NCBI GenBank assembly: GCA_025149285.1
Contig: CP102274.1
Coordinates: 5,110,001-5,174,000 of the forward strand
DNA: 64,000 nucleotides
Source: Hungatella hathewayi
Lineage (GTDB): Bacteria; Bacillota; Clostridia; Lachnospirales; Lachnospiraceae
Reading direction: 5' to 3'
Of this stretch, positions 32,674 to 41,039 are shown piece by piece. Both the position numbers and the translations under genes were made by a program. Within the stretch, counting starts at the first letter, position 1, and each line of letters begins with the position of its first letter. Below the pieces are notes generated by a model, which had not been told where the DNA came from, did no database searches, and saw only the letters and a program-made list of their open reading frames with translations.

Positions 32674-33534
32674 TCACGCTTCCTTCCTCCCTGGAATCAG
32701 TCCTTTCAGGATGACCGGCAGAAGCACCGCCAGCAAAAGGAGCACGGAAGCAGCACTCATTTTCTGAATATCCAGCGTCACAAACCAGTGGTTAAACAGA
32801 TGCTGCAGCATGTAAATACTCTCATCCGGATACTCCCCCGCGATTAAATACGCTTCCCGGAATACCTTAAAGGAGTTGAATACAGAAAGTGATACCACCA
32901 GAACCGCCGTCTTCGACAGACCCGGCAGCGTTACGTATAAAAAGCGGGCCAGAATACCGGCGCCGTCTACCCTGGCGGCCTCATAGAGTTCATCCGGTAT
33001 GGCCGCCAGACCTGCTACCCACAGGACCACGTCGTATCCAAGGTTCTTCCACACATAAGTAAAGACGAGCACACCAAAGGCGGTATCTCCGTCAATCCAG
33101 TTCATTCCCGGCATGCCAAACAGCGCGGTAATCTGATTAACCAGCCCCTGCGGATGGAAAAACAGCTTCCACAGAAGGACGATGGAGGCCACCGGAATCG
33201 CAAGCGGAATGAGGAGACTCGTCTTAAAGACGGTCCCCCCCTCCTTTAATCCCGCAATCATCATGGAGCAAAACAGTGACACCACCACCAGAAGCGGTAC
33301 GCAGATCACCAGAAAACGGAGTGTATTAAACGATGCCAGACGGAACGCACGGTTGCCCATGACGGTCAGATAGTTCTGCATTGCGACAAACCGGCCTCCT
33401 GCAGCCTCAAAAAATGACCTGCGGATTACATCTACATACGGAAGCAGGACAAACACGGCCGTCCCCGCCAGACTCGGCAGCAGAAACAGGTACACCTTCC
33501 GCGCCAGGCGGCCAGACTGTGTGCTATTCCGCAT
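32674..33534 (-). CDS. CUT1-type ABC permease (MalF-like) of the envelope transporter operon
   Basis: A 286-residue membrane protein, EAA loop YEAARVDGAGILARFLYVTL, N-terminal YLFLLPSLAGTAVFVLLPY helix. ATG 33534 overlaps the last codons of the binding-protein gene (stop 33524), so translation is probably coupled; a longer frame from 33615 lies wholly inside that gene and is rejected. There is no ATPase gene in the operon, so a shared MsmX-like ATPase would be needed. Confidence 0.88.
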   Translation of the reverse strand: MRNSTQSGRLARKVYLFLLPSLAGTAVFVLLPYVDVIRRSFFEAAGGRFVAMQNYLTVMGNRAFRLASFNTLRFLVICVPLLVVVSLFCSMMIAGLKEGGTVFKTSLLIPLAIPVASIVLLWKLFFHPQGLVNQITALFGMPGMNWIDGDTAFGVLVFTYVWKNLGYDVVLWVAGLAAIPDELYEAARVDGAGILARFLYVTLPGLSKTAVLVVSLSVFNSFKVFREAYLIAGEYPDESIYMLQHLFNHWFVTLDIQKMSAASVLLLLAVLLPVILKGLIPGRKEA

Positions 33535-35821
33535 AGTACAGCTTCGCCTTATTTTCGAATAACCCCGCCGCTTCGGCCGCGGTCTGTTTTCCTTCAAAAT
33601 ATCCTTTTGTTTCACTGACTATCATCTCCAGCAGTATATCGTCCACAGAAATGGGGGTATGGAGCTTATCCAGCATTCCCATGATCTCTTCCTTCTTCTT
33701 ATCATTCGGGTATTCTGCACTGAGCATCTCTCCGGTATCGTTAAAGCTGAAACTGATGCTCATGTTGGAAGTCCGTTTTTTCCAGGCGTCGGAGGCCGTC
33801 CTGCTCACGGTAAATCCATCCCTCAAATCCCCTTCCTGCACCTTCGGGGACAGGGCAAATTTGACAAACTCTCTCGCCGTCTCCTTTTCTTTTCCAAAGG
33901 ACGTGACTCCCAAAAGCCCCTTCGGATAGTAAATATCATTGAACTGTTCCAGATGATATCCGTACTTATCAATCATGGCGGACGGTGACATAACGTCCAT
34001 CATACTGGCAAGCTCGATCAGAGAGACTTCTGTGGTCTTTGTCAGCAGCCCATAATCACCCAGACCGGTAAAACCTCTCGTATCGGTGCTGTTATAAACC
34101 TGGCCGCGGCCTCCGTCCTCCGATTCATCAAAGACTGTCTTGCTCCCGCCGGCGTCTCCCGTTATTTTGGCAGTCTCCAGAAGGTTTCTGACTTTATCCG
34201 TATCCAGCTGCCCGGCATCTTTTCCTGCCAGCTCCGGATAATAGAGATAGATCATCTGCCGCAGGATATTTTCATAGACAGTCTTAAAAAATACTGCCTG
34301 ATCCGGATTTGCTTCCTGCCACGCCCGGAGGGAGCCAATGGTTCCCATCTCCTTTATCACCGCTTCGTTTCCATAGATAACCGGAATGCCAACACGGACC
34401 GGAAACTGATAGACACTGCCGTCAGAACCGGTAAAATTCTCCGCTATGTTAGGATAGAGCTCTCCTGATTCTGCCATGGGGGTAATCATATCGCCCAGAT
34501 CCTCCAGAACGCCTTTTTCTATATAGGATTCCACCGGAAGCCCATCCAGCACCAGCACATCGGCGCCGCTTCCGTTAAGCAGCTCCGCGTTTAAGGAACG
34601 GATCGTATCGGATTTTAAGGTACTTCCCGATTCACTGTTTCCGTCAATCAGCTCAACCCGGACATCGGGATGCTCCATCTGGAAAAGGGAGGCCGCCTGC
34701 TTCACGGTCTGATTTTCCGAAAGGTTCAGACCGTATACCGTCAGGGTTTTAGACGGAACGGCAGGCATCTCTGCATCATACGTATAGCGGGCCAGCTTCT
34801 GTTCTTCACTCTCTGTATACCATAAGTAAAAATCATGGTCACTTCCAATGAGGAGACGTTTTATGTACACACTGGGCATGCCTATGGAATTCAGAGAGCC
34901 ATCCACGACGGTCTCCCACATGGTCCCCTGATCTGCCATGTGATGGATTCCTTTGGCATTGGCAAGGTAGAAGTCATCCCCGTCTCCGCCGGCCAGGCTT
35001 CCATACAGATCGGTTTCATCGGTCTGGAACGGGATTACTTCCTTCTCCGCCAGTGATTTTAAATCGTACCGGAGAAATCCCCTGTCGCCTGTCGTCAAAA
35101 AGGTATGGGCCGTCAAAGTATGGCTGTCACAGAAATTACTGAAAGAAGACTTTTGTGGAAGCTTTTTCTCCACAGTACCATCCGGACTCACGACGATAAC
35201 CTGATCATCGGAGGGAATCAGGATGGTGCTGTCATCGCTGACATAGATTCCGTTCAGCAGTACCATGGCGTCTTCAATCCCGACGGACATTTCCTGCATG
35301 GGCTGTCCGTCTGCAAGTTTTATGAGGTGTGCCTTATAATCCGAATCCGAACACACCGCATACAGCGTTCCATCCGGGCCGTAGGCGGAATAAGCCAGAT
35401 AGTAGGAGTCAGGAAGCTCCTTTACCGGGGAAGCCGTATCTTCCTTCCAGGTGGATCCGTCATAACGGTAGGCTTTCTTTTTTCCTTCCGTCTCCTGGCC
35501 AACTAAGGTAAACAGGACCATCTCCCCGTTCTGATCCTGAATAATATCCAGAACCCCTTCCGTTCCATCTTCGAACGGATATGCGACCGCCTGTTCCACA
35601 TAACGTCCTTTAGCCGCATCCGCAGTCCCCGGATTGGCACCGGTGGTCTGCTTTGTGCCGTCCTTTGTACCGGTTGCATCGCCTGCCGGCTGGCCCTTCG
35701 TCCCGCATCCGGCAGTCATGACCGCCATGACCGCTGCCAGAGCCACCGCCGCTGTTTTCTGTACAATCACACGCACGCTTTGCGTATGAGTCAGTGAGGT
35801 AATCAAACAACTGTTTTTCAT
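33524..35821 (-). CDS. Lipoprotein fusing a beta-propeller-like domain to an ABC solute-binding domain
   Basis: A 765-residue lipoprotein (signal peptide, lipobox MTAGC with Cys39, Gly/Thr/Asp-rich linker to about residue 70). Residues about 75-375 contain repeated strands with motifs such as YGPDGTLYAV, VVSPDGTVEKKL and DDFYLANAKGI, resembling a beta-propeller sensor. Residues about 385-765 are a family-1 type extracellular solute-binding domain (LTVYGLNLSENQTVKQAASL, then SFGKEKETAREFVKFAL). The fusion is about twice the size of a plain binding protein. It heads the operon, under a promoter shared head-to-head with a two-component system. A sensing or binding role outside the cell is inferred; ligand unknown. 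Confidence 0.75.
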   Translation of the reverse strand: MKNSCLITSLTHTQSVRVIVQKTAAVALAAVMAVMTAGCGTKGQPAGDATGTKDGTKQTTGANPGTADAAKGRYVEQAVAYPFEDGTEGVLDIIQDQNGEMVLFTLVGQETEGKKKAYRYDGSTWKEDTASPVKELPDSYYLAYSAYGPDGTLYAVCSDSDYKAHLIKLADGQPMQEMSVGIEDAMVLLNGIYVSDDSTILIPSDDQVIVVSPDGTVEKKLPQKSSFSNFCDSHTLTAHTFLTTGDRGFLRYDLKSLAEKEVIPFQTDETDLYGSLAGGDGDDFYLANAKGIHHMADQGTMWETVVDGSLNSIGMPSVYIKRLLIGSDHDFYLWYTESEEQKLARYTYDAEMPAVPSKTLTVYGLNLSENQTVKQAASLFQMEHPDVRVELIDGNSESGSTLKSDTIRSLNAELLNGSGADVLVLDGLPVESYIEKGVLEDLGDMITPMAESGELYPNIAENFTGSDGSVYQFPVRVGIPVIYGNEAVIKEMGTIGSLRAWQEANPDQAVFFKTVYENILRQMIYLYYPELAGKDAGQLDTDKVRNLLETAKITGDAGGSKTVFDESEDGGRGQVYNSTDTRGFTGLGDYGLLTKTTEVSLIELASMMDVMSPSAMIDKYGYHLEQFNDIYYPKGLLGVTSFGKEKETAREFVKFALSPKVQEGDLRDGFTVSRTASDAWKKRTSNMSISFSFNDTGEMLSAEYPNDKKKEEIMGMLDKLHTPISVDDILLEMIVSETKGYFEGKQTAAEAAGLFENKAKLYYAE

Positions 35822-35863
35822 ATTTTTATTCCTTTCTCCTGTTCCGGATTTCCCTTTAAAGTA

Positions 35864-35938
35864 ATCATACCAGAGAAATCTCTAAAAAAACTGGAAACAG
35901 CTGGTTTTTAGATTTTTTAGAGATTTCTCTGGTATAAT
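35864..35938. promoter_or_regulatory. Divergent promoter pair framed by perfect 23-bp inverted repeat
   Basis: An arm at 35867-35889 is exactly complementary to 35913-35935, with 23 bp between them. Each arm carries AGAGA..TCTCT and a run of A or T. The plus -10 box TATAAT (35933-35938) and the minus -10 box TATGAT (35869-35864) lie at the outer edges, and neither has a good -35 box, so the repeats occupy the activator position on both sides. Within the right part TTTTTAGA recurs at about ten-base spacing, as OmpR-family regulators prefer. The adjacent response regulator is the likely binder. Confidence 0.7.
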
Positions 35939-35986
35939 GGAAGAAACAACGGATTTAAAATAAGAAAGAAAGCAGGAATCACTGAG

Positions 35987-36676
35987 ATGAGAATCTTACT
36001 GGTAGAAGATGATAAGGTGCTGTGCAGCACAGTGGCAATGCAGTTAGAACAGGCGGGGTATCAGGTGGATCAGTGCTGCCGGGGGGACGACGCCCTCTAC
36101 TATGCGACGGAATATCCCTACGATGTGATAATTCTGGACCGGATGCTCCCGAGCCTGGACGGTTTAAGCCTGCTGCAGGCGATCCGTCAGAAATCCATTA
36201 TGACCCCGGTCATCATCACCACTGCTCTCGACGGACTGGGCGACCGAATCGACGGGCTGGACGCAGGCGCGGATGACTACCTGGTCAAGCCATTTGCGGT
36301 GGAGGAACTCCTGGCAAGGATCCGGGCAGTCACCCGCAGGCCCGGACGGACCGCAGACACGGCCAGTCTGGCCGTCGGAAACTTAAGCCTGGACGCGGTC
36401 AAGCATGAGCTCACCAGAAACGGCGCCGAATCCGAGACGGTCACGCTATCCGGCCGGGAATCGTCGCTCCTGGAATATCTGATGAGAAATGCGGGCCGGA
36501 CACTTCCGCGAAACGCCATCCTCTCCTATGTGTGGGGGCCGGATTCCGAGGTGGAGGCCGGCAATCTGGACAACTACATCTATTTTTTACGCCGGCGCTT
36601 AAAATCGCTTCATGGAAATGCAAAGATCCAGACAGTCCATGGAGTCGGCTACCGGCTGGAGGAATTCCATGATTAA
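35987..36676 (+). CDS. OmpR-family response regulator
   Basis: A 229-residue two-component regulator. The receiver domain has the acidic pair EDD (7-9), phosphoacceptor D51 (IILDRMLP) and the conserved LVKPF lysine near residue 100. The C-terminal winged-helix domain ends YIYFLRRRLK and HGVGYRLE. It is cotranscribed with the kinase (overlap of eight bases) and probably binds the large inverted repeat just upstream, controlling itself and the divergent transporter operon. Confidence 0.94.
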   Translation: MRILLVEDDKVLCSTVAMQLEQAGYQVDQCCRGDDALYYATEYPYDVIILDRMLPSLDGLSLLQAIRQKSIMTPVIITTALDGLGDRIDGLDAGADDYLVKPFAVEELLARIRAVTRRPGRTADTASLAVGNLSLDAVKHELTRNGAESETVTLSGRESSLLEYLMRNAGRTLPRNAILSYVWGPDSEVEAGNLDNYIYFLRRRLKSLHGNAKIQTVHGVGYRLEEFHD

Positions 36677-38009
36677 AGAGCTCCGCAAAAAACTGACCCT
36701 TTTGTACACAGTAACCACAGGGACCATCCTGACCCTGGTTGTCGCCGGACTTCTCTTCTATAACCTTCGCGTATCAGAAAAAGACGCCCTGCAGACCTTC
36801 CAGAATCAGATCGTGGCCGTTGCATCACGGATGCAGTACGGCTCCACCATTTCCGGAAGCTGGCTGGCTCAGACTGAGGCGTCTGAAAAGCTGATCATAC
36901 ATATTGAGGAGAACCGGGAACCCTTCCTTTATTCCGGCTCCTGGGTCCCGGCCACAGACAGGCAGACGCTCATCGATTTGGCACGGGAAGAAGCTCTGAA
37001 GGAAAAAGTCAATCCGGCAGTTCGCCCCGTCTCCTCCTCGGTAATCCAGAGTTCGGTCTTCACGGTGACCGGGGAGCAGAAAGACTCCTACTATGGCACA
37101 ATCCTTGTCTTTCCCACCGCCAGGAGTTACCAGAGCCTGACTCTCCTGGGATACCGCACGCCTGGCATCGTCCTGTTGAAGGATCAGGGCCCCCGCTTCC
37201 TGCTGTTCGATCTTCTGGGAATCGCAGCCCTCTTTCTCGTCAGCTGGTATTTCGTAGGGAAATCCCTGGAACCGGTGGAAGTGAGCAGGAAGCGCCAGAA
37301 CGAATTCATTGCTGCCGCCTCCCACGAGCTTCGCTCTCCGCTGGCAGTCATCGAATCCAGTGTCACCGCCATTGCCGCGGCAGAAGAAAGTTCTGCTGCC
37401 CCGCGATCGGCAGAATGTATGGAAAAGCAGACGCAGTACTTAAAAAACATACGTGCGGAATGCAGCCGCATGGCCGCACTTGTAGGGGATATGCTGCTTC
37501 TCGCTTCCACGGATGCCGGCAGCTGGTCTGTCAAACGGGAAACCGTGGATATGGATACGCTTCTCATTGAAACCTACGAGCTCTATGAACCGGTATGCAG
37601 GAGCAGCGGGATCCGGCTGTTCCTGGATCTGCCGGAAGAGACGCTGCCCCATATAACCGGCGACTCCTTCCGTTTAAAACAGCTGCTCACAATCCTTTTA
37701 GACAACGCTGTGTCCTATACCCCTGAAGATAGAGGGATTACCATAAGCGCTGCCGCAAACGGGAATGAGCTGACCATTTCCGTAGCAGACCAGGGCTGCG
37801 GAATTCCTCCTGAAGCCAGGGCGCATATTTTTGACCGTTTCTATCGGGGCGACTCCTCCAGAACGGATAAACGCCATTTCGGCCTGGGACTCTCCATCGC
37901 CAAAGAACTGGCCGTGCTTCACGGCGGCCGGATCTCGGTGGGCGAAACGGAAGGCGGCGGCGCAACATTTTGGATAAAACTGCCTGTTATAATCGAAAAT
38001 GGGTTATAA
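36669..38009 (+). CDS. Membrane sensor histidine kinase
   Basis: A 446-residue kinase: transmembrane helix near residues 12-30, an extracytoplasmic domain of about 140 residues, second helix near 178-197, then the phosphoacceptor segment NEFIAAASHELRSPLAVIE (His219) and the ATPase domain (N box LLDNAVSYTPED, G boxes DQGCGIPPEA and FGLGLSIAKEL). ATG 36669 follows GGAGG and overlaps the regulator gene. It should sense an envelope signal, possibly handled by the divergent propeller lipoprotein and transporter. Confidence 0.92.
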   Translation: MIKELRKKLTLLYTVTTGTILTLVVAGLLFYNLRVSEKDALQTFQNQIVAVASRMQYGSTISGSWLAQTEASEKLIIHIEENREPFLYSGSWVPATDRQTLIDLAREEALKEKVNPAVRPVSSSVIQSSVFTVTGEQKDSYYGTILVFPTARSYQSLTLLGYRTPGIVLLKDQGPRFLLFDLLGIAALFLVSWYFVGKSLEPVEVSRKRQNEFIAAASHELRSPLAVIESSVTAIAAAEESSAAPRSAECMEKQTQYLKNIRAECSRMAALVGDMLLLASTDAGSWSVKRETVDMDTLLIETYELYEPVCRSSGIRLFLDLPEETLPHITGDSFRLKQLLTILLDNAVSYTPEDRGITISAAANGNELTISVADQGCGIPPEARAHIFDRFYRGDSSRTDKRHFGLGLSIAKELAVLHGGRISVGETEGGGATFWIKLPVIIENGL

Positions 38010-38038
38010 TGAAATAAAAATGGAGTACGGAGGTAAAC

Positions 38039-38902
38039 ATGATGAGAAAAACGTATCTGCTAACATTCTTACTGGCAGCAGGATTGATGGCAGAATCCCC
38101 CTTCGCCGCGTATGCAAAAGACAGTCCGTTAACGCTGCCGGAATTTATGGAAATCTGTCAGCAGGAGCAATTTAACTTTTCCCGTGTAATCACGCTCCCG
38201 GGAGAAGAGACCGGAAGCGAAAAGACCGGAGGAGACCAGAAACAATATGAGACTCACTATAAGAATGTGATATTATCGGAACATGGAGCAAAATACCGGG
38301 AAAGCCCGTACGGTCCTGGATACCAGAGTTTGAAAAGCGGTAAACTCTACATGGATATGCCGGAAGGATATGAATTGTCTTATGAATATAAGATCAAAGG
38401 GGAGAGTGACGAAACCGGGCCAGAAACAACCGTTCCCGGCGGAACCATAGAGACATTTTACAGAGCAGAGGCGGCAGCCGAAGTAAAAAGCCCGGGGGAA
38501 CAGTATGGATACATAAAAAATGAGGTGAAAGATATACCGGTGGTGCCCGACCTCCCCCAGGATTATAACTGGCGCGGCCATGATGAGAAGACGCTGATGG
38601 TATCGTCGGTTCTCACCGTTCGTTCCCTGACGAGTGGCAGAACGGAAAGCTGGGAATCACAGATCACATTCGTGACAAACCTGGATAAAAAGGAGCCTGA
38701 CTGCTACTATCTTATTCCTACCGACCGGGAAGCGTACACAGTAAAGGCAGGCGACAGTTTATGGAAGATTGCCAAACAGTATTACGGCTCCTCTGAGAAC
38801 TGGCAGTTTATCCTGCATCGAAATAGTGACCTGATAAAGAATCCAGACAGGATCTATCCGGGACAGCTGCTCGTCATTCCCGATGCGGCTGCGTGGCAGT
38901 AA
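38039..38902 (+). CDS. Secreted LysM-domain protein
   Basis: A 287-residue protein with a cleavable signal peptide (AAGLMAESPFAAYA, then KDSP). The middle 200 residues are of no family I recognise, and the C-terminal 50 residues are one LysM domain (YTVKAGDSLWKIAKQYYG ending in YPGQLLVIPD), which binds peptidoglycan or related glycans. It is 30 bp after the kinase gene, with a GGAGG site, so it is probably the third gene of the two-component operon and an envelope partner of it. Confidence 0.8.
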   Translation: MMRKTYLLTFLLAAGLMAESPFAAYAKDSPLTLPEFMEICQQEQFNFSRVITLPGEETGSEKTGGDQKQYETHYKNVILSEHGAKYRESPYGPGYQSLKSGKLYMDMPEGYELSYEYKIKGESDETGPETTVPGGTIETFYRAEAAAEVKSPGEQYGYIKNEVKDIPVVPDLPQDYNWRGHDEKTLMVSSVLTVRSLTSGRTESWESQITFVTNLDKKEPDCYYLIPTDREAYTVKAGDSLWKIAKQYYGSSENWQFILHRNSDLIKNPDRIYPGQLLVIPDAAAWQ

Positions 38903-38942
38903 AAACCATTCCTTTTAAACACGGAATACAAAAAAGAAAGAG

Positions 38943-38985
38943 ACACCGGTTAATCTGTATGGTTAACCGGTGTTTCTCTCTTTTT
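38943..38985. terminator. Strong bidirectional terminator after the LysM gene
   Basis: ACACCGGTTAA (38943-38953) pairs with TTAACCGGTGT (38963-38973) around a nine-base loop, followed by a T-rich tail ending in five T. The minus strand is T-rich on the other side too, so it can serve both converging directions. Confidence 0.9.
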
Positions 38986-38992
38986 ACCTGTT

Positions 38993-39415
38993 TTATGGAT
39001 TCACACACGCTCCATTTTCATCAAAAGAGTATACCTTTCCTTCGATCTCCTTAGAAGCCGTTTCCATATCTCCATTCTGATTTAAGTAGTACCATTTCCC
39101 GGACAGCTTAACCCAGCCTGTCGCCATGGAGCCGTCTGCATTTAAGTAATACCACTTATCTCCGGATGATAACCAGCCTGTAAGCATTGCTCCGTCCGGC
39201 TTTAAGTAATACCAGACTCCGTTCAGGAGCTGCCAGCCGCGGGAATCCTGTTTCCAGGAGCCCTGTACTCCACTGGTTACCGCCCTGGAGGAACCTCCAC
39301 CAGAAGATTTATGACCGGAATTATGGTCCGGATTCGGGGTCTGGCGTCGGGTCAGTATCTGGTACTGGATTTTTACATCGTTCTTACAACGCAGTTGCCT
39401 TCATTTTTTCCATCA
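38993..39415 (-). pseudogene. Remnant of a cell-wall / glucan-binding repeat protein (3' end, frameshifted)
   Basis: The intact C-terminal frame has three choline/glucan-binding-type repeats (GVWYYLKPDGAMLTGW, DKWYYLNADGSMATGW, GKWYYLNQNGDMET) and ends SFDENGACVNP. Upstream, a Ser/Gly linker (SGHKSSGGGSS) is in the same frame, a Pro/Asp linker (NPVPDTDPTPDPESGP) is in another, and FVDGKNEGNCVV is in a third, so at least two frameshifts have occurred. The 5' part is missing, cut near the terminator of the neighbouring gene. Only the last 64 codons have an ATG, without a ribosome site, so it is not expected to be expressed. Confidence 0.65.
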
Positions 39416-39463
39416 ACAAAAATACCGCTGCAAAATCATCGAATTCCAATGACGCAGCGGTAT
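39412..39463 (-). terminator. Terminator of the PucR-type regulator gene
   Basis: On the minus strand ATACCGCTGC (39463-39454) pairs with GCAGCGGTAT (39431-39422), ten perfect pairs with a 22-base loop, followed by TTTTTGTT. It lies about 40 bp past the regulator stop codon. Confidence 0.75.
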
Positions 39464-39504
39464 CAATTATTAACAGTTACGTTCCATCGTCACACTGCTT
39501 CCGG

Positions 39505-40652
39505 TTATTCATATCCGGTTTCCTTAACCCAAAGCGGAAGCAGGCGGCTGACCACCTCAAACAGAAGACGGTCTTCTTCTCTCTGCAGGTCGCAGCTCCA
39601 TAAATTCTCCAGCAGACTGATACGGTAACGGATGGTGTTGACGTGAGCATACATGGCGTCCGCCGTCTTCTGGTAGTTATAATGATTCTTGACAAAGCAG
39701 CACATGGTATCGGACAACGCATCCCGTTTTTCTTTCGGGTATTCCATCAGCTTTTCCGTCATCTGATCCAAAAGACGGTTCACGGGACTTCCCGGCTTCG
39801 GATAATCCAGAATCCGGAATATCCCCAGTTCACAGTGAAAAAATACCGTACGATCCATATCCGTTAAATTTCCCACTTCCACGGAATGGCGTGCCTCTCC
39901 CAGAGCCTGGTCCATTTCCGCTGCACTGTAAAGTCCGCTGATCCCCATAATCATATCATCATCGCCAAATCCAATGATCTCTTCCAGCTGCTCTGTCACC
40001 TTCATAACATTGTCAGCAGAGACAAACAGCAGCAAATGCGTCTCGTCCAGGAAACAATACCGCAGGCATTTCCGGAAGCTGCGGTGGAGTCTGTATCCCA
40101 AGTATCCCTGCTGCTTAAAATACCTTTGTCTCCCCGCTCCAGCACAACAATACCATACCCATTCTCCGGGAATACCCCTTCGGGAATTGTCTCCGGACGA
40201 ATTCCCCTGTACGCATTTCCCATAAGAGTACTGATCCCCTCCGATGCCGCAGGAAGCGCCTTCATATATCCGGTCAGAATACAGGCATAATCCAACAGCA
40301 CATGATCCTCCTCCGTAAATTCTTCCTCACCGCGAATCTGCAGCAGATGGCGCACCTCCCCGTTCACGGTCTGGGAACTGTGAATAAAATGAAATGACCG
40401 CCCTTCCTCCCAGCCAAACTCCTGAATGCCTGGAAAGGCAGGCCTTACCACTCTGCGTTTCCACCACTCCGGATAGAAAAACGCTTCACTGAGTTCCGGA
40501 GTATCCGGGTAAACTTCGTAATTCTGATGAACGCTGTAGACCCACTGGCCTCCGCAGCGCTCATGAAGCGCCTTTAACAGCTTAAGAATTTCCCCATCAC
40601 ACGCCAGGTTACGCAGTTTGTACTGAAAACAGGTAATTGACTCTTTTTCCAT
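39505..40652 (-). pseudogene. PucR/CdaR-type helix-turn-helix regulator, interrupted by one frameshift
   Basis: Two overlapping frames make one protein of about 383 residues. The N-terminal frame (from ATG 40652, good AGGAG) runs to GIVVLERGDKG and then loses the family pattern. The other frame carries GYLGYRLHRSFRKC onward to the C-terminal PucR HTH (MCCFVKNHYNYQKTADAMYAHVNTIRYRI in two segments, ending ETGYE). Joining needs one extra base near AAAGG at 40123-40127, so a lost A in a short run fits. The promoter, ribosome site and terminator all look intact, so this is a recent mutation or a sequencing error. Such regulators often sense sugar acids or purines. Confidence 0.7.
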
Positions 40653-40973
40653 TGGCAGGTACTCCTTTTCAAAAGTCTGGTTTATTACTGTTATCTTACC
40701 ATAAATCCGTCGGAAAAGACAGCTCGCTGCACCTCCGTTACTGCAGGAAACTTCATAAATGAGGTTGCCTGAAACAGGCAGCTTATGCTATACTTCTATA
40801 TACAAAACAGACGACAGCCTTTATAAGAAGCTATCGCCGCCGGAAACCGGCTTCTGCCGGCATTCCATCTGCCTGTTCTGTCTGGCATTCTCTGTCCGTT
40901 CGGACTTAAGAAATCCACCTTACCGGAATTAATTTCATGATTACCACAAAAACGAATAAAACAAGCAGGGCTA
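40653..40973. other. Intergenic stretch, no gene seen
   Basis: This region of about 320 bp lies between divergent transcription units. It holds the regulator's ribosome site and a weak minus-strand TAAGAT box about 40 bp upstream of the regulator start. The rest shows small imperfect palindromes (for example TGCCTGAAACAGGCA at about 40770) and no coding frame with a ribosome site. Confidence 0.5.
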
Positions 40974-41002
40974 TTGTCTGTTTTACTGAAAACTATTATA
41001 AT
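40974..41002 (+). promoter_or_regulatory. Promoter of the Rpn-like gene
   Basis: TTGTCT (40974-40979) and TATAAT (40997-41002) with a 17-base spacer, 38 bp upstream of the ATG at 41040. Its presence shows that a longer reading frame starting near 40974 is not the real start. Confidence 0.75.
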
Positions 41003-41039
41003 GGAGATAGGTTCTTATATAGCTGGAAACGGAGGCTAT

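Noticed and set aside
32674..35821. Ordinary sugar importer interpretation for the second CUT1 operon
   Set aside because: No sugar enzymes are near, the binding protein has an extra propeller-like domain, and HlyD/MacB-like genes follow without a break.
40974..41039. Longer N-terminus for the Rpn-like protein
   Set aside because: Those bases contain a well-formed promoter and the ATG at 41040 has the ribosome site.
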